This document shows, piece after piece, positions 23,076-40,335 of a DNA stretch of 64,000 nucleotides (its first letter is position 1; each line of letters starts with the position of its first letter). The translations under genes and the position numbers were made by a program. The notes beneath the pieces were generated by a model. That model was not told the DNA's origin and ran no database searches. It saw only the letters and a program-made list of their open reading frames with translations. The stretch is from contig CM060322.1 in NCBI GenBank assembly GCA_030674155.1, forward strand, positions 59,959,264 through 60,023,263. Direction: 5' to 3'. This DNA is from Stramonita haemastoma. Lineage: Eukaryota; Mollusca; Gastropoda; Neogastropoda; Muricidae.

Positions 23076-23115
23076 AATCAAATCGAACAGAAATTATAAC
23101 GAATATGCACTCATG

Positions 23116-23315
23116 CAAGGCACTGTCCAAGGGGGAAGAAAAAGAGGCAGACCAAGGAAGAGATGGGAGGACAACATCAGGGAATGGACAGGCCTAGAAC
23201 TCAACACAAACTTTGAGAAAGGCAGAACAGAGAAAGGAATGCATGGAACTAGTTGTCAAGTCTTCATGGGTGCCCCCACGGTCGCCAGACTAAGGGATAA
23301 ATAGATGATAGATAG

Positions 23316-23346
<31 letters not shown>

Positions 23347-23348
23347 GA

Positions 23349-23396
<48 letters not shown>
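23116..23396 (+). mobile_element. LINE 3' end with (GATA)n tail and target-site duplication
   Basis: Encodes the C-terminal end of a non-LTR reverse transcriptase (GRKRGRPRKRWEDNIREWTG) and then a (GATA)n tail. It is 5' truncated. The 13-bp sequence ATATGCACTCATG stands at both 23103-23115 and 23397-23409, which bounds the insertion. The same end is present at 42972-43372. Recent by the perfect duplication, but dead because almost all the coding region is missing. Confidence 0.88.
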
Positions 23397-23399
<3 letters not shown>

Positions 23400-23409
23400 T
23401 GCACTCATG

Positions 23410-23860
23410 ATACCACATATTACACCAACACAACACAGTAAGAGCAACTTTGACCAGTAGGCCTTATGCGCGTGAATGTAAGAAAAGATGGCCATTACTG
23501 TAGAGTTGATCTCTCTAGGTGGAATATGTGTCATGCACCTGGATTGTACATTCATTACGAGCTCAATACAATATCTGTATGGTCTTTTACGAAAGATGAA
23601 AGCATTGTGATACATAATGCCAAATACATTATAGTGCATTCACTTTGAAGATATCAGTCTGTTTCGTTATTATAGAGAACTTCAGGGAAAAAAACAGTAC
23701 AATGCTAAATCTGGAGAAATCATACTCAGGCGTATGGCCTAACGGTGATTGGCAACCTTGTAACTCTGTCTTCACTGAGAGATTAAATCAGTGCTTCAAC
23801 AATGGTCACAGCCTTAACTGAGGCAGTACCCCATTGTTGAAGCACTGAATTACTCTGCTA
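23410..23860. other. No gene seen
   Basis: Unique-looking sequence between the LINE insertion and a trinucleotide tract. Confidence 0.5.
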
Positions 23861-23898
23861 CTCCTCCTCCTCCTCCTCCTCCTCCTCCTCCTCCTCCT

Positions 23899-23976
<78 letters not shown>

Positions 23977-24002
23977 ACCTCTTCCTGCTGCTGCTGCTGC
24001 TG
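23861..24002. repeat. (CTC)n(CTA)n(CTG)n
   Basis: Three adjoining trinucleotide runs about 220 bp upstream of the receptor's first visible exon. Confidence 0.97.
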
Positions 24003-24236
24003 TTACTACCACTTGTATCGCTACTTCCACCACTAGTGTGGTAAGACCTGTACAGACTTGTTTGCCTTTTGCATAGTGACCGTATTTACACTGGACGAAA
24101 TAACAGATTGGCGCATTTGATATGTAAAACACCAGAAAAAAACAAAGTGAGGCGTTGACATCTTCAAAACTGTTGCTGTTTTAGTCTAAAAGATGACACA
24201 TCGCGTTGTTCTCTTGCAGGGGGTTCAAAGTTAACC

Positions 24237-29036
<4,800 letters not shown>

Positions 29037-29214
29037 CCTGTGGGGAATGACCACGCTGTGTTGTGGTGTCCAGTCTTCTGGGCTTCAGTGTCTGTGACCT
29101 GTGTTTGGAGCGGTGTTACTGAGAAGAAGAGGGTGTAGTAGTGGAGTTGTGAGAGTAAAGTGGAGCAATGTTATTTTGTTGGTGTCTGAGTGTGGGAGAA
29201 GAACTGAGAATGTG

Positions 29215-29440
29215 TGTGTGGTGTGGTATGGTGTGGTGTGGTGTGGTGTGGTGTGGTGGTTGGTGTGTGTGTGTGTGAGTGTGTAAGTGTGTATATGTGT
29301 GTGTGTAAGTGTGTATGTATGTGTGTGTATGTGTGTGTGCGTGTGTTGTGTGTGTTTGCGCGCGTGTGTGTTTGTGTGTGTGTGGTGCGCGTGTGCGTGT
29401 GCATGTGTGTGTACTGTGTATGTGTTTATGTGTGTGTGTG

Positions 29441-29481
<41 letters not shown>

Positions 29482-29575
29482 GCCGTGCGTGCGTGTGTTC
29501 CTGCGCGAGGGCACGTTATGTGTGTGCGTGTGTGCGTTTGTGTGTGTGTGTGCGTGTGTGTGTGTGTGGTCTTAC
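29215..29575. repeat. (GT)n-rich microsatellite
   Basis: GTGTG and GTGTAT runs with some GC pairs, about 180 bp after the receptor stop codon. I saw no AATAAA signal between the stop and 29600. Confidence 0.95.
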
Positions 29576-30060
29576 TCAGTAAGCGATCCTGTATTTGTGG
29601 AATCAAATTTCATCCTTCCTCCACTACCACACAACTGTCACAGCTGATGCTGCCAGAAGACATAGCTTCTGAACCTGGCAGAGCAGATTATCACAAGTCT
29701 ACCTCCTTCTGCCATGACGATGGTCTCTACCATGTCTCACTACAAGATAACTCACAGCCAAAGAACACAACCACACAAAGGCAAGACTCCTAGAGATGTA
29801 TCACCGACTTGTCAGCTAAGAAGGTACAGACTGTGGTTGAAAAAAACAAATGTTCTGCACTGACTTGACCATCGTTAATCCAGGCGTCCTTCAATATGGC
29901 ATGATCAGTTGTTGTCTGTTTTTTTGTCTGCATCACCAGCCATCCAGACAGAAGCGTTCCCAGGCCAGCTGATTTTCTGGCCACACTCTGCTCTGCTGTA
30001 GCATAGACTGAAAACCAAAGATCAGAGATATCAACACGCTCTGCCAATGGGGTTTTGTTT
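29576..30060. other. No gene seen
   Basis: Unique-looking sequence without exon support. Confidence 0.5.
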
Positions 30061-30064
30061 GGTT

Positions 30065-30108
30065 TGGGGATTATATTAAGTCCCAGCGGATTTCCGATTT
30101 AGGGACTA
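30065..30108 (-). mobile_element. Element N fragment
   Basis: The complement of AGTCCCAGCGGATTTCCGAT with a TTAGGGACTAGG edge. It matches 48105-48143 in the other orientation. Confidence 0.55.
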
Positions 30109-30186
30109 GGCAACAAGTATCCCACTTTGCGCCTCGGCCACCGCAAGAATAACAAATTTTGAAGAACTGCGCTGGCCTGTTTATTT

Positions 30187-30292
30187 ATTTAATTTATTCT
30201 TTTATATTGCTGGATAATGGATAAGCATATGTGCTTTTCATCAGTCTTGTGTGTAGCAGTTTGTAAATATTGTACATCGGTTCCATGTTGTG
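30187..30292 (-). mobile_element. SINE-A tail t1 relic
   Basis: TTATTCTTTTATATTGCTGG, ATAATGGATAAGC and TGTGCTTTTCATCAGTC are a decayed t1 in reverse. Confidence 0.65.
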
Positions 30293-30539
30293 CTGTTTAA
30301 AAGCAAAGACGCTACACAGCGACTACATGACACATATCCAATGTGATGCTTGATTGTGTGTATCGTACACAGTAACACAGTTGTGATGCACTCACAAGGA
30401 GAAAACACACAGCTGCTTTCTCCAGCATTGCTTGGGACAGAGAGAGGGAGAAGAACCAGTGCAGGCAGTGACTTCAGTTTTATCTTCATGTTCATTGAAA
30501 ATACTTTAAAGCTTTATTTAAAAAAATAGTTACCATAGC

Positions 30540-31335
30540 TGGTGATTCTGCGCAGCTCTTGAAATCACCTCTGCTTTTAATTTTTCCTTACAGATGATGA
30601 AACCTAGGTACTTCGTTCTGTTCACTGTCTGAAGTGCTTCTGCTTCTGATTGTGTATTAATTGAGACTGTACTTGCACTGCTGGTCATCACCTTATTTTT
30701 TCAGCACTGATCCCCTTGCCTAACTATAAGGTTTCTCCAGGCGTTCTACCAAGTGGAGCTTCTCTTCCTTTCCGCCAAGTCAGTCCAATCTTGTTGTTTA
30801 TAGCCCGCCTACACCACACAGCCATATCGAGGCTGTCCCCTCGAATATTTTAATCTATCTTAGAATAAAAACCTGTGCAACTATGTTCAGATAAATCGGG
30901 GTGTAAAACCAACCCCTTACTATCCTTCCATCATCGTCAAGTCAGTCGATGTCATCTGCAAACGTGACACACCAGGGAAGGCAGGAAAATGAGAGATGTA
31001 AATGAAGGTCAGTGATGGTTCTCTTTCCGAAACTTGCTGAGCCGTGATAATCTGGCAAGAACACTCATGACATGCAAAATAGATCAGAGAGTGTGATTGA
31101 CAGGAGGCTGCTTTGGCAACACCAGGGTCAATATTCCGCCCCTCTTTCAAAGACCCCTGGAGAAGAACTGTGCTGCCAGTCCAGGCCTGAAGCTGTTGCA
31201 TGGTGCACATCCACTGGGTTTCTGGCCCGTGTTGCACTTCTTCATCTTGTCCACAGCGCATCATGCCACACTCTGTCGAAATGCCTTCTTGAAGTCAGTG
31301 AAGACATGCGGATGTTTCCTTGATGCTGTGTCTGC
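30540..31335 (-). mobile_element. LINE reverse-transcriptase relic
   Basis: Read on the minus strand in shifting frames. FTDFKKAF with VWH two bases on lies near 31250-31320. STVLLQGSLKE lies near 31120-31190. A GKRTITD segment precedes FADDID, the catalytic box of reverse transcriptases, at about 30948-30963. LVERLEK follows near 30740, then KVMTSSASTVSINTQ and NRTKYLGFIICKEK near 30590-30690. The order matches a complete palm domain of the non-LTR family whose C-terminus appears at 23116 and 42972. Many indels and stops make it long dead. Confidence 0.78.
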
Positions 31336-31344
31336 ATCTCACTT

Positions 31345-31382
31345 AATAATGATAATGATAAAATGATATAAATATAATAATA

Positions 31383-31420
<38 letters not shown>

Positions 31421-31433
31421 AATAATAATAATA

Positions 31434-31495
<62 letters not shown>
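31345..31495. repeat. (GAT)n(AAT)n
   Basis: GAT then AAT units, ending at an element U fragment. Confidence 0.97.
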
Positions 31496-31496
<1 letters not shown>

Positions 31497-31535
31497 ATGG
31501 AATTTATATCGCTATATCTTGCAAAAACAAATCAA
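31496..31535 (-). mobile_element. Element U 3' end
   Basis: The complement of CATGGAATTTATATCGCTAT followed by ATCTTGCAAAAACAAATC matches 25160-25245. Confidence 0.6.
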
Positions 31536-32055
31536 ATACTGAAGATCTGTTGTGAGGTGCTGCGTTCACTGTGGAATGCAGCCTGTTTTTTTGCCATTAC
31601 TTCTTCTGCTTGTTTTATTTTGTAATCTTTGTTCAATGCTTAGACAACAACTATAGCTTCCGTTACATGAGCGAAAATGCTTTGTGCTGCTGCCATTAAG
31701 TGGCTGAGAAGTCAGAACCAGCGCATCTGACTTCGGCATAGGAGAGAATTGTTATTTTTTTAAAGTCTTTTTCTGGAGAATTGTTATTTTGTTTAATCTT
31801 TCTGGAAAAAAGACAAGAATAATGGCACAAGGAAAGCAGAAAATAGAAGGATAGAAAAGGAACAAGGCAGAACAAGGAGAGGGATAGAAAAGGGTTTTAG
31901 TTTGTTTAGGAAAATTTTCAGCAGTATTTTGCTGGCATAGATGATGTAGTGACTGTTGTACAGTTCTATGATAACGATCTAAATGTAACAACTTAGCCAT
32001 CAGAAGCTGCATTATTTTCAGGACAGACGAATGAAGAGGTTTAACATTATAATAA
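31536..32055. other. No gene seen
   Basis: AT-rich, with only short frames. Confidence 0.5.
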
Positions 32056-32072
32056 ATAATATATTACTATAC

Positions 32073-32114
<42 letters not shown>

Positions 32115-32115
32115 G

Positions 32116-32200
<85 letters not shown>

Positions 32201-32202
32201 CA
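32056..32202. repeat. (TA)n microsatellite
   Basis: TA run with a few TTA breaks. Confidence 0.97.
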
Positions 32203-32985
32203 TGGGGACACTGCAGCCAAAGCTAATACTGTCTTTGACATAGTAAGAAAATAAGGAAAGATAATCCAGCAAAAAGTCGAGCAAGTCCTTGCTTACAAAA
32301 CATTAGATTAGACCTCGTTATGAGTTTTTTTTCAGGATGCTGAAATCAAGAAACCAGTAAAACCGTACTGAAGAAAAAAAAGGCTTAGAAAAAATAGCAA
32401 CAAAAACAATCAGCACGCTTTGTTTTCCCTGAATGATTCCTATATACAGAACATCCATTCCGACGTTGATACAGAAACACAGATGGCCCATACAACAAAA
32501 AGAAAATAATAGACGAAAGTTGAATGCCATAATCCCCACCTTGTGCACCCCGTGCTCATACTCTTTTCCTCTCTTAGTCACACTGAGTCCTACAACCACC
32601 ATGGGTAACCACCACAATCACCATGTCCCTCCAATGACCTTCTCCCATCATTCCTGACCCGGAAGGATTTGAAACAAGCTGACCACAGGTACAGAAGTGT
32701 AATGGGAAACCGAAAGTAAGGTCGCCTTGAGACCAGAGCAATCGGGGTCACGGAATCAGATACTTTTTTAAATAGTGGATGATGGATAGTGGTGATGATG
32801 GTGATGTAATGACTCTGCTATAACAGCTGTGAGGCCATGTGACAGGGCTGCACTCCACATCTCACTGGCAAAGGAACAATGAGCACAGCCCACCGAAATG
32901 CGCGACTCTTTTTAAGGATGTTTTATCATCATCATTAATAGTTTTCATTGTTTTTGGTTTTATGTGTAAGAAAAGGCTGAATGCA
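32203..32985. other. No gene seen
   Basis: Unique-looking sequence. No exon is supported. Confidence 0.5.
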
Positions 32986-33034
32986 AGCGCTTTGATTTGT
33001 TTTTACAACATATAAAGCTATAGCAATTCCATCT

Positions 33035-33036
<2 letters not shown>
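32986..33036 (+). mobile_element. Element U 3' end
   Basis: GCGCTTTGATTTGTTTTTAC, AACATATAAAGCTATAGC and AATTCCATCTATC, running straight into (ATC)n. Confidence 0.6.
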
Positions 33037-33090
<54 letters not shown>

Positions 33091-33101
33091 GATCATCATC
33101 T

Positions 33102-33152
<51 letters not shown>
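33037..33152. repeat. (ATC)n microsatellite
   Basis: About 35 ATC units with two breaks. Confidence 0.97.
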
Positions 33153-33525
33153 TATGACATCCCATCCCCCTGTTCCCATGCCACACATTCCCCCACCCTC
33201 ACCACCCCAGCCTTACCCTGGCTGTCATGTCGCTCCCCCAGGGTTACAAAGGGCAGATTATCAATGTCAGGCCGCCGTGGGGCCACCAGCCAGAGGGGCC
33301 CTGCACTGCTGCTGGGTCACTTTGGTGGTGTTAAGCGGAGCCTGTCCTGAGACATGTATGCAGGACACACCCTCACTGTCCGCACTGACAAAGCCCACAG
33401 AGCGAGACGCTGACCTGGGCTGGTGATACTATTTTTACGTCATTTTTGTTCTTATTTTATTATATGGCTTGTAACCCACTGGAATTTCTCTGTTTTAGAG
33501 ATAATAAAGTATTTTGAATTTGACC
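33153..33525 (+). other. GC-richer segment with a polyadenylation signal
   Basis: A short open frame (33154-33426) is Pro-rich at first and then unremarkable. AATAAA at 33503-33508 is followed by GTATTTTGAATTTGAC. It could be the 3' end of a transcript or of a retroelement. No homology is recognised. Confidence 0.3.
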
Positions 33526-33765
33526 CGTGGCTTCACTGCCCGCCACAGACATGGCTTCTGTTTATTCACCGCTCCTACTGGAATCAGTGTTAAATGTCAT
33601 TTTTTCTCTTTACTCGTTCTTTTTCCTTGAAACCCTGATGGTAAGAGCTTACAGTGTTTAATTCAAGTTTGTTTTATACTGCAACACCGCATTCAAAGCA
33701 TCCCCATTAGACCCGACTGTCCATAGATATGTAACGTGTTATATGTTCTCTACGATAATGCTCAT
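33526..33765. other. No gene seen
   Basis: Unique-looking sequence. Confidence 0.4.
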
Positions 33766-33824
33766 CATTTCTTTCTTTCTTTTTTCTTTCTTTCTTTCTT
33801 TTTCTTTCTTTCTTTCTTTCTTCT

Positions 33825-33868
<44 letters not shown>

Positions 33869-33979
33869 TTTTCTTTTCTTTCTTTCTTTCTTTCTTTCTT
33901 CTTTTCTTTCTTCATTGCTTTCTTTCTTGCTTTCTTTCTTTTTTCTTTCTTGCTTTTCTGTCTTTCTGTCTGTCTGTCT

Positions 33980-34035
<56 letters not shown>

Positions 34036-34055
34036 TTCTTTCTTTCTTTCTTTCG
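33766..34055. repeat. (TTTC)n microsatellite
   Basis: Long TTTC run with TTTTC and TGTC variants. Polypyrimidine, so the K/E/R and F/L/S open frames here are artefacts. Confidence 0.97.
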
Positions 34056-34130
34056 AGGATACTTGAATAAGCATTCTTTTTCTTATTCTTCTTCTTTTAT
34101 ATTCTTTGACATCGAGGATAATGGAAGCAT
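34056..34130 (-). mobile_element. SINE-A tail t1 fragments
   Basis: CGAGGATACTTGAATAAGC, then TTTTATATTCTTTGACATCG and AGGATAATGG: two partial t1 ends in a row. Confidence 0.55.
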
Positions 34131-34504
34131 TGAGTCATTGAACGTTGAGTTCCAGCCACCTTCCCACGAACCTCCAACTTCACATAACCTGACACACAAG
34201 GAGACCAGAGAAAGTGGAAGCACTGAATCAGACAGCATTCCCCGTCCTCATGCCGGACGATTCAGGGTGATGAGGAGCATGTCTAGAGGCTGCTACGGAA
34301 GTAGTAGTCTTCAGTTTTAACGTCTTTACAATTAAGTGATACCAGACGATCAAAAGAAAAATTGGAAAGTGTATGTGTCTGTATGTGTGTGTTTGCGTGC
34401 ATGCGTGTGTGTGAATACATCATAATAAAAAATGAAATACGCTAAACATCATAACAAGTTAATGATAATGCAAAATCGATTTAAAAATGCAACAAAAATT
34501 CAAC
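34131..34504. other. No gene seen
   Basis: Unique-looking, with a short GT-rich patch near 34380. Confidence 0.5.
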
Positions 34505-34800
34505 AATTACAACAAATGCCCTATGGGACTTGTCAGTAAACCTTTAGAAATATCAAATATGTCTACATCATTGAGAACTTCTTCAACAGAAGTCTTTGAA
34601 ATGAGAGGCAAATAAGATTTTAAATTCTGGCAATCAAGTATAACATGAGTATTAGAAATGTACTCTCTGCATAAGCATTTAACATTCTTGCTGAATTTGG
34701 TAACAAATGCATTTAGTCTTATTCTGAAGAATAATGCCTTGAGTCGTCTGTCTCTGACAACATCTGTATGAATCTTTCGATGGATAATATCTTTAAACAC
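34505..34800 (-). mobile_element. LINE C-terminal zinc-motif relic
   Basis: The minus-strand frame reads RRLKALFFRIRLNAF, then KCLCREYISNTHVILDC, a C-x-C-x7-H-x4-C motif of the kind closing many non-LTR retrotransposon polyproteins, and stops at about 34508. The rest of the element is not next to it. It differs from the RKRWEDN-type end at 23116. Confidence 0.6.
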
Positions 34801-34919
34801 ACTGTTCCCATAGCTGCTATGGAAGTGACAGCTGTGATACAGCTTGAAGCAGCCATGCTCTACCCCTCCTCTCATCACATAGCCATGCGTGCACACGGCC
34901 AGAAAGACAAGGCAAATGC

Positions 34920-35092
34920 ACTGATGTGGAGTGCTGGTCTAGAGGTAACATGCCTGTCTAGAAAGCGAAAAGTCCGGGTCGAAGTGTGCGGTGGTTTGAA
35001 TCCCGTTTGGGACCCAAACTTCTCCCCATCCATTACACCATGAGTGGTAGTCTGGGTGCTAGTATTTCGGATGAGATAATTAGCCCGGGGAC
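34920..35092 (+). mobile_element. SINE-B 5' half
   Basis: GTGGAGTGCTGGTCTAGAGG (A-box region), CTGTCTAGAAAGCGAAAAG, GGTTTGAATCCCGTTTGGGA (B-box), GTCTGGGTGCTAGTATTTCG and GATGAGAT. It is the clearest head of the family and breaks off in the central domain. Confidence 0.82.
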
Positions 35093-35439
35093 GGGGCATA
35101 CATATAGAGTGACAGTGATCCTTTATGTTGAATCATTCATCATCTGAGTGGGCTGGGGGGAAAGACTGGTTTGTTGTTTAAAAAGATGCTTAGTTTCAGA
35201 CTGGTTTGTGACTGTGGATTACAAGTTGCAACAAGCCTGTTTCAAACAAAACATCTGTCATGGTGGACCTACCAGCCATCCAACCAATTAAACACCCAAC
35301 CGACCATCCAAACAGCCAGCCAATCTACCAGCCAACCAGTTGTTTCCAATAAAATATTGAGCAGAGTAATAGAAATGCAGAGATGATATGACAGTTTGTG
35401 CTGTTTCCTTAAAAAAAATATTGATCTCTGATAGGACTT

Positions 35440-35585
35440 GTGGTGTGGTGGTGGTGGTGGTGGTGGTGTGTGTGTGTGTGAGTGTGTGTGTGCGCGCGCG
35501 CGCGCGTGCATGCGTGTGTGTGTTTGTATCCTCATCGAGCACGCGCGTGCGTGTATGTGCATGTAGTGTGTGTGTGTAGTGTGTA

Positions 35586-35654
<69 letters not shown>

Positions 35655-35655
35655 C
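35440..35655. repeat. (GGT)n, (GT)n and (GC)n tracts
   Basis: GGT units, a GCGC run at 35492-35506 and a long GT run (35589-35652). Confidence 0.95.
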
Positions 35656-36060
35656 CCAACTACACTCATGATGAAAACCATCACTTTTGACCCCTTGTAC
35701 AGGTCGGAAAAACAGGAGACAATCAGCCTGTGCCCTGGACCCGAACACCTTCATTTCCACTGCTTCAAAACAAGAGGAAAAAGAAACCCACACTCATTAT
35801 GCAAACAAACAAAAGAACAATTTATGCTCCAACATATCAGCTGAACTATTCCAGTCTAAAAACACTGGACGGAATGTGCAGTGGGGATAGAGGTGGGGGA
35901 AGGGAACTAAGAGGGGAGGGAGAGTAGGGGGAGAATTCGTTACGAAAATAGGCATGACCCTCACTCTGTCCCTACCAGGGGTGGTTTTGTTCTGTTTTTA
36001 TTTCTTGTTTTTTGTCTTTCCCCAAGACCAATTTCACCCCCATCCTCACCCTTTCTTTCC
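35656..36060. other. No gene seen
   Basis: Unique-looking, G-rich near 35890-35930. Confidence 0.5.
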
Positions 36061-36061
36061 T

Positions 36062-36421
<360 letters not shown>

Positions 36422-36649
36422 CCAGCTGAAACTTTTATCCTATGTAGGCGAGTGAATGTGCACGCAAGCATGCACGCCCGCGAACACACACACACACACA
36501 CACACGGTGTGCATACATTCAATTACGGGGCTGGCAGGCTTGTGTGTATGTGTGCAGACAGACAGACAGACATGTATACATTCTCTCTCGCTTTTCTTTT
36601 TCCCTTGTCCTGTGTTTGGCTGCTTTCTGTTGTTGCTTTTTTGTTTTAT

Positions 36650-36673
36650 GTTTTGTTGTTGTTGTTGTTGTTG

Positions 36674-36720
<47 letters not shown>

Positions 36721-36765
36721 GTGTCTGTGTGTCTGTGTGTCTGTGTGTGTGTGCATGCTGTTATG
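36650..36765. repeat. (GTT)n(GT)n
   Basis: Eight GTT units followed by GT and GTCT units. Confidence 0.95.
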
Positions 36766-36889
36766 TGTGTGTTTGTGCACAGGTGTTTTTTGTTGGAGTA
36801 CTTTTAAGAGTTTTTCTGTTCATTTGATATATATGGCTTGTTTCGTTTATTTTTCTTAAAATATCCATATATATGACTTTTTTTTTTTT

Positions 36890-37445
<556 letters not shown>

Positions 37446-37496
37446 GTCAAATATATATATATATATATTATATTATATATATTATTATAATATATA

Positions 37497-37541
<45 letters not shown>

Positions 37542-37612
37542 TATATATATATATGTGTGTGTGTGTGTGTGGTGTGTGTGTGTGTGTGTGTGTGTGTGTT
37601 GTGTGTGTGTGC
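37446..37612. repeat. (TA)n then (GT)n
   Basis: TA-rich with TTA breaks, then a GT run. Confidence 0.97.
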
Positions 37613-37778
37613 ATGTGTGTTTTAGTGCTGACTGATTTACTCTAAGGCAAAACACAGAAAAATTGGGAGATCTGTGGACAAACATCTTTGTAAATGCTAC
37701 AAATGTTTCCAATAGACTTTACTGTTATATATGTATAATATGCTTGAATTTATTAGTCTGTGCATGTGTGAGTGTATA

Positions 37779-38433
<655 letters not shown>

Positions 38434-38539
38434 AGAGATTTGAGTCATTCTTTTTGCTTTTTTCTTCTTTCATTGCTTGGTTTTTTTCTTCTAGGTATAT
38501 TTATGTTTAAGGGTTTCCGAAATCATGCTAGTTTTATGA

Positions 38540-38635
38540 TATTGATGAGTGTTTTTTTTGACTTGATGAAAAAAAGCAATTCAGTGCTCATCAATGTACC
38601 ATCTGGAAATACAAATTTGACTTTGACTTTTGACT
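38540..38635 (+). mobile_element. Element V 3' end, copy 2
   Basis: GACTTGATGAAAAAAAGCAA and TGTACCATCTGGAAATACAA, ending in TTTGACTTTGACTTTTGAC. Confidence 0.55.
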
Positions 38636-38654
38636 TTCCCACATACAGACACAG

Positions 38655-39000
38655 GAACCCGGACAAGGGATACTCTGGTGGTTAGAGGTTGCACTCCCTA
38701 TCTGATGTCCCTGCAGGAGCCTGGGTTCAAACCCCCAACCAGACACCCCTTCAAGGGGATTTTGCTCCTGGAGTTAACACCAGTGCCGACTCCATTCTCC
38801 AAACAGTCCTCGGATGAGACAATAAACCGAGGTCCTGTGTGTAAACGTAGCAGAACATATTGCGCATGCATGAAAGCTTGTTCTGCCATTGGAAAAGTAG
38901 GCGAGTTGTGCCTGTGGGAACAGAAGATTGAATTTACAAAACAAGCATGCATGAACTTGGTGTAAAAAAGCACACCAGTGCTTGTTAAATAAAGAATAAA
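38655..39000 (+). mobile_element. SINE-A, tail t1, diverged full length
   Basis: The head is ACTCTGGTGGTTAGAGG with GGGTTCAAACCCCC. The body has GGAGTTAACACCAGTGCCGA and ATGAGACAATAAACCGAGGT. The tail ends AAAAAAGCACACCAGTGCTT and AAATAAAGAATAAACC. Confidence 0.85.
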
Positions 39001-39314
39001 CCAATGAGTAAAACAAAACATAATAAAAAACACACACACAAGTGCCCACATATGCCCATGTGTGTGCTGGGTTTATGGTCATTTTGTTTGCATTCAAATT
39101 TCTTACATTCTTTAAGACACGTTGAAAGGGATATAAGTTTATCAGGTATATTACTTCAACAGACAGATAGACATAGGGTGTAAATGTGTGTGTGCCGCAA
39201 CATTGATAAATATGACTATCATGTATTGTTTTCTTTGTTTTGTATTATCTTTTGCCTGGACCCCAGAAAATCATGTCCTAACCCCCCCCCCCTCCCCTTT
39301 GTATTGTGATGGGT
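39001..39314. other. No gene seen
   Basis: AT-rich with a C-run near 39282. Confidence 0.5.
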
Positions 39315-39452
39315 TGCAGTGATGTAGTCATAATGTGTAGTCATATAGCACAAAAATATAGTCGTATTGTATTGTCATATAGCAATAATATAGTCATAGA
39401 GCGCATTAATGTAGTCATATAGCGTAATGATGTAGTCATAGAGCGCAATAGA
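39315..39452. repeat. Degenerate ~23-bp tandem repeat
   Basis: Units based on ATGTAGTCATATAGCGCAAT recur six or seven times with many changes. Confidence 0.75.
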
Positions 39453-39659
39453 GCAGATTCCTCATAGACACTGGCCAGGGAAGCTGACAGTCACACTGCC
39501 ACTCTCAGCAGCCAAAGCCTGCCAGTGTGCTGACATGTAAGGGGGTGAAAAAAGCGCTTTTCCCGTGACTGGCCCACCCTCTGTGATGACATGTGGCTGT
39601 GTGTGGCAACAGTGTAGAGCCCCAGCCTCCCGCATATGTTCAATCACCCTGAAGTTGGT

Positions 39660-40018
39660 TAATGTGACGTCACAAGTAATATCCATACATTTATTCTCAG
39701 GGGTTAATATACATCTTTTGTTGTAAAAAGATTCTATACATAAACTCAAATATATGTAAGTAAAGAGTAGCCACTTTTTTGCGTATATGGGGAGGGAAGG
39801 AGGGTGGATATTTTTTTAGTGACGTCATACGTGATCTTGTTTCATGAGGATTGAACATACACTTTGTCGTCTCTGATTGGTCAAACCATCCCGGCAAAGC
39901 AAAACACTCACTCACTCACACACACAGGTCACAGGCTGCCAGACACTGAGAAGTCAGTGTGCTTTCATAGGCAAAGCTCCCGCCATCAGTTGGTGAGTTT
40001 GACTGGTCCAGCATAAAG
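39660..40018 (+). promoter_or_regulatory. Candidate promoter and non-coding first exon
   Basis: Two perfect CRE palindromes (TGACGTCA at 39664-39671 and 39820-39827) and an inverted CCAAT (CTGATTGGTCAAAC near 39872) precede a segment that ends at a strong donor (CATAAAG/GTAAGTGCG, GT at 40019). CREB/ATF factors bind such CREs (established). No downstream exon is recognised, so transcription is an inference. Confidence 0.35.
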
Positions 40019-40227
40019 GTAAGTGCGTACATATGTTGATTTGATAAAACGAAGCTAGCTGCTTTTGTATAATTGTCTGACTTTACCAAATAGAAATGTC
40101 TATCTCAAAGCTGGTATCTTTATGCAACCTAAAGTTTATCAGTTGTCCCCCCCCCCTTCCTCAAGTTTTTTCATTGAAACCGTGAAAGCGGGTTCCAAGT
40201 TTTTGTGCGTTTTTTTGTTCGTTCCTC

Positions 40228-40335
40228 CCTAGAGCTCCGATGTTCACCAACAGTGAGATATTATGTATGCGACCGTTTTTGCCCAACATGAAGGTAGCTG
40301 CATTCAGACTTCGGGGTTTTATCTAATTCAAAATC
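40228..40335 (-). mobile_element. SINE tail t2 fragment
   Basis: CCTAGAGCTCCGATGTTCAC, CGTTTTTGCCCAACATGAAG and GTAGCTGCATTCAGACTTCG are t2 in reverse. Confidence 0.7.

Noticed and set aside
33154..33426. Pro-rich open frame after the ATC array
   Set aside because: No recognised domain. It may be part of a retroelement 3' end.
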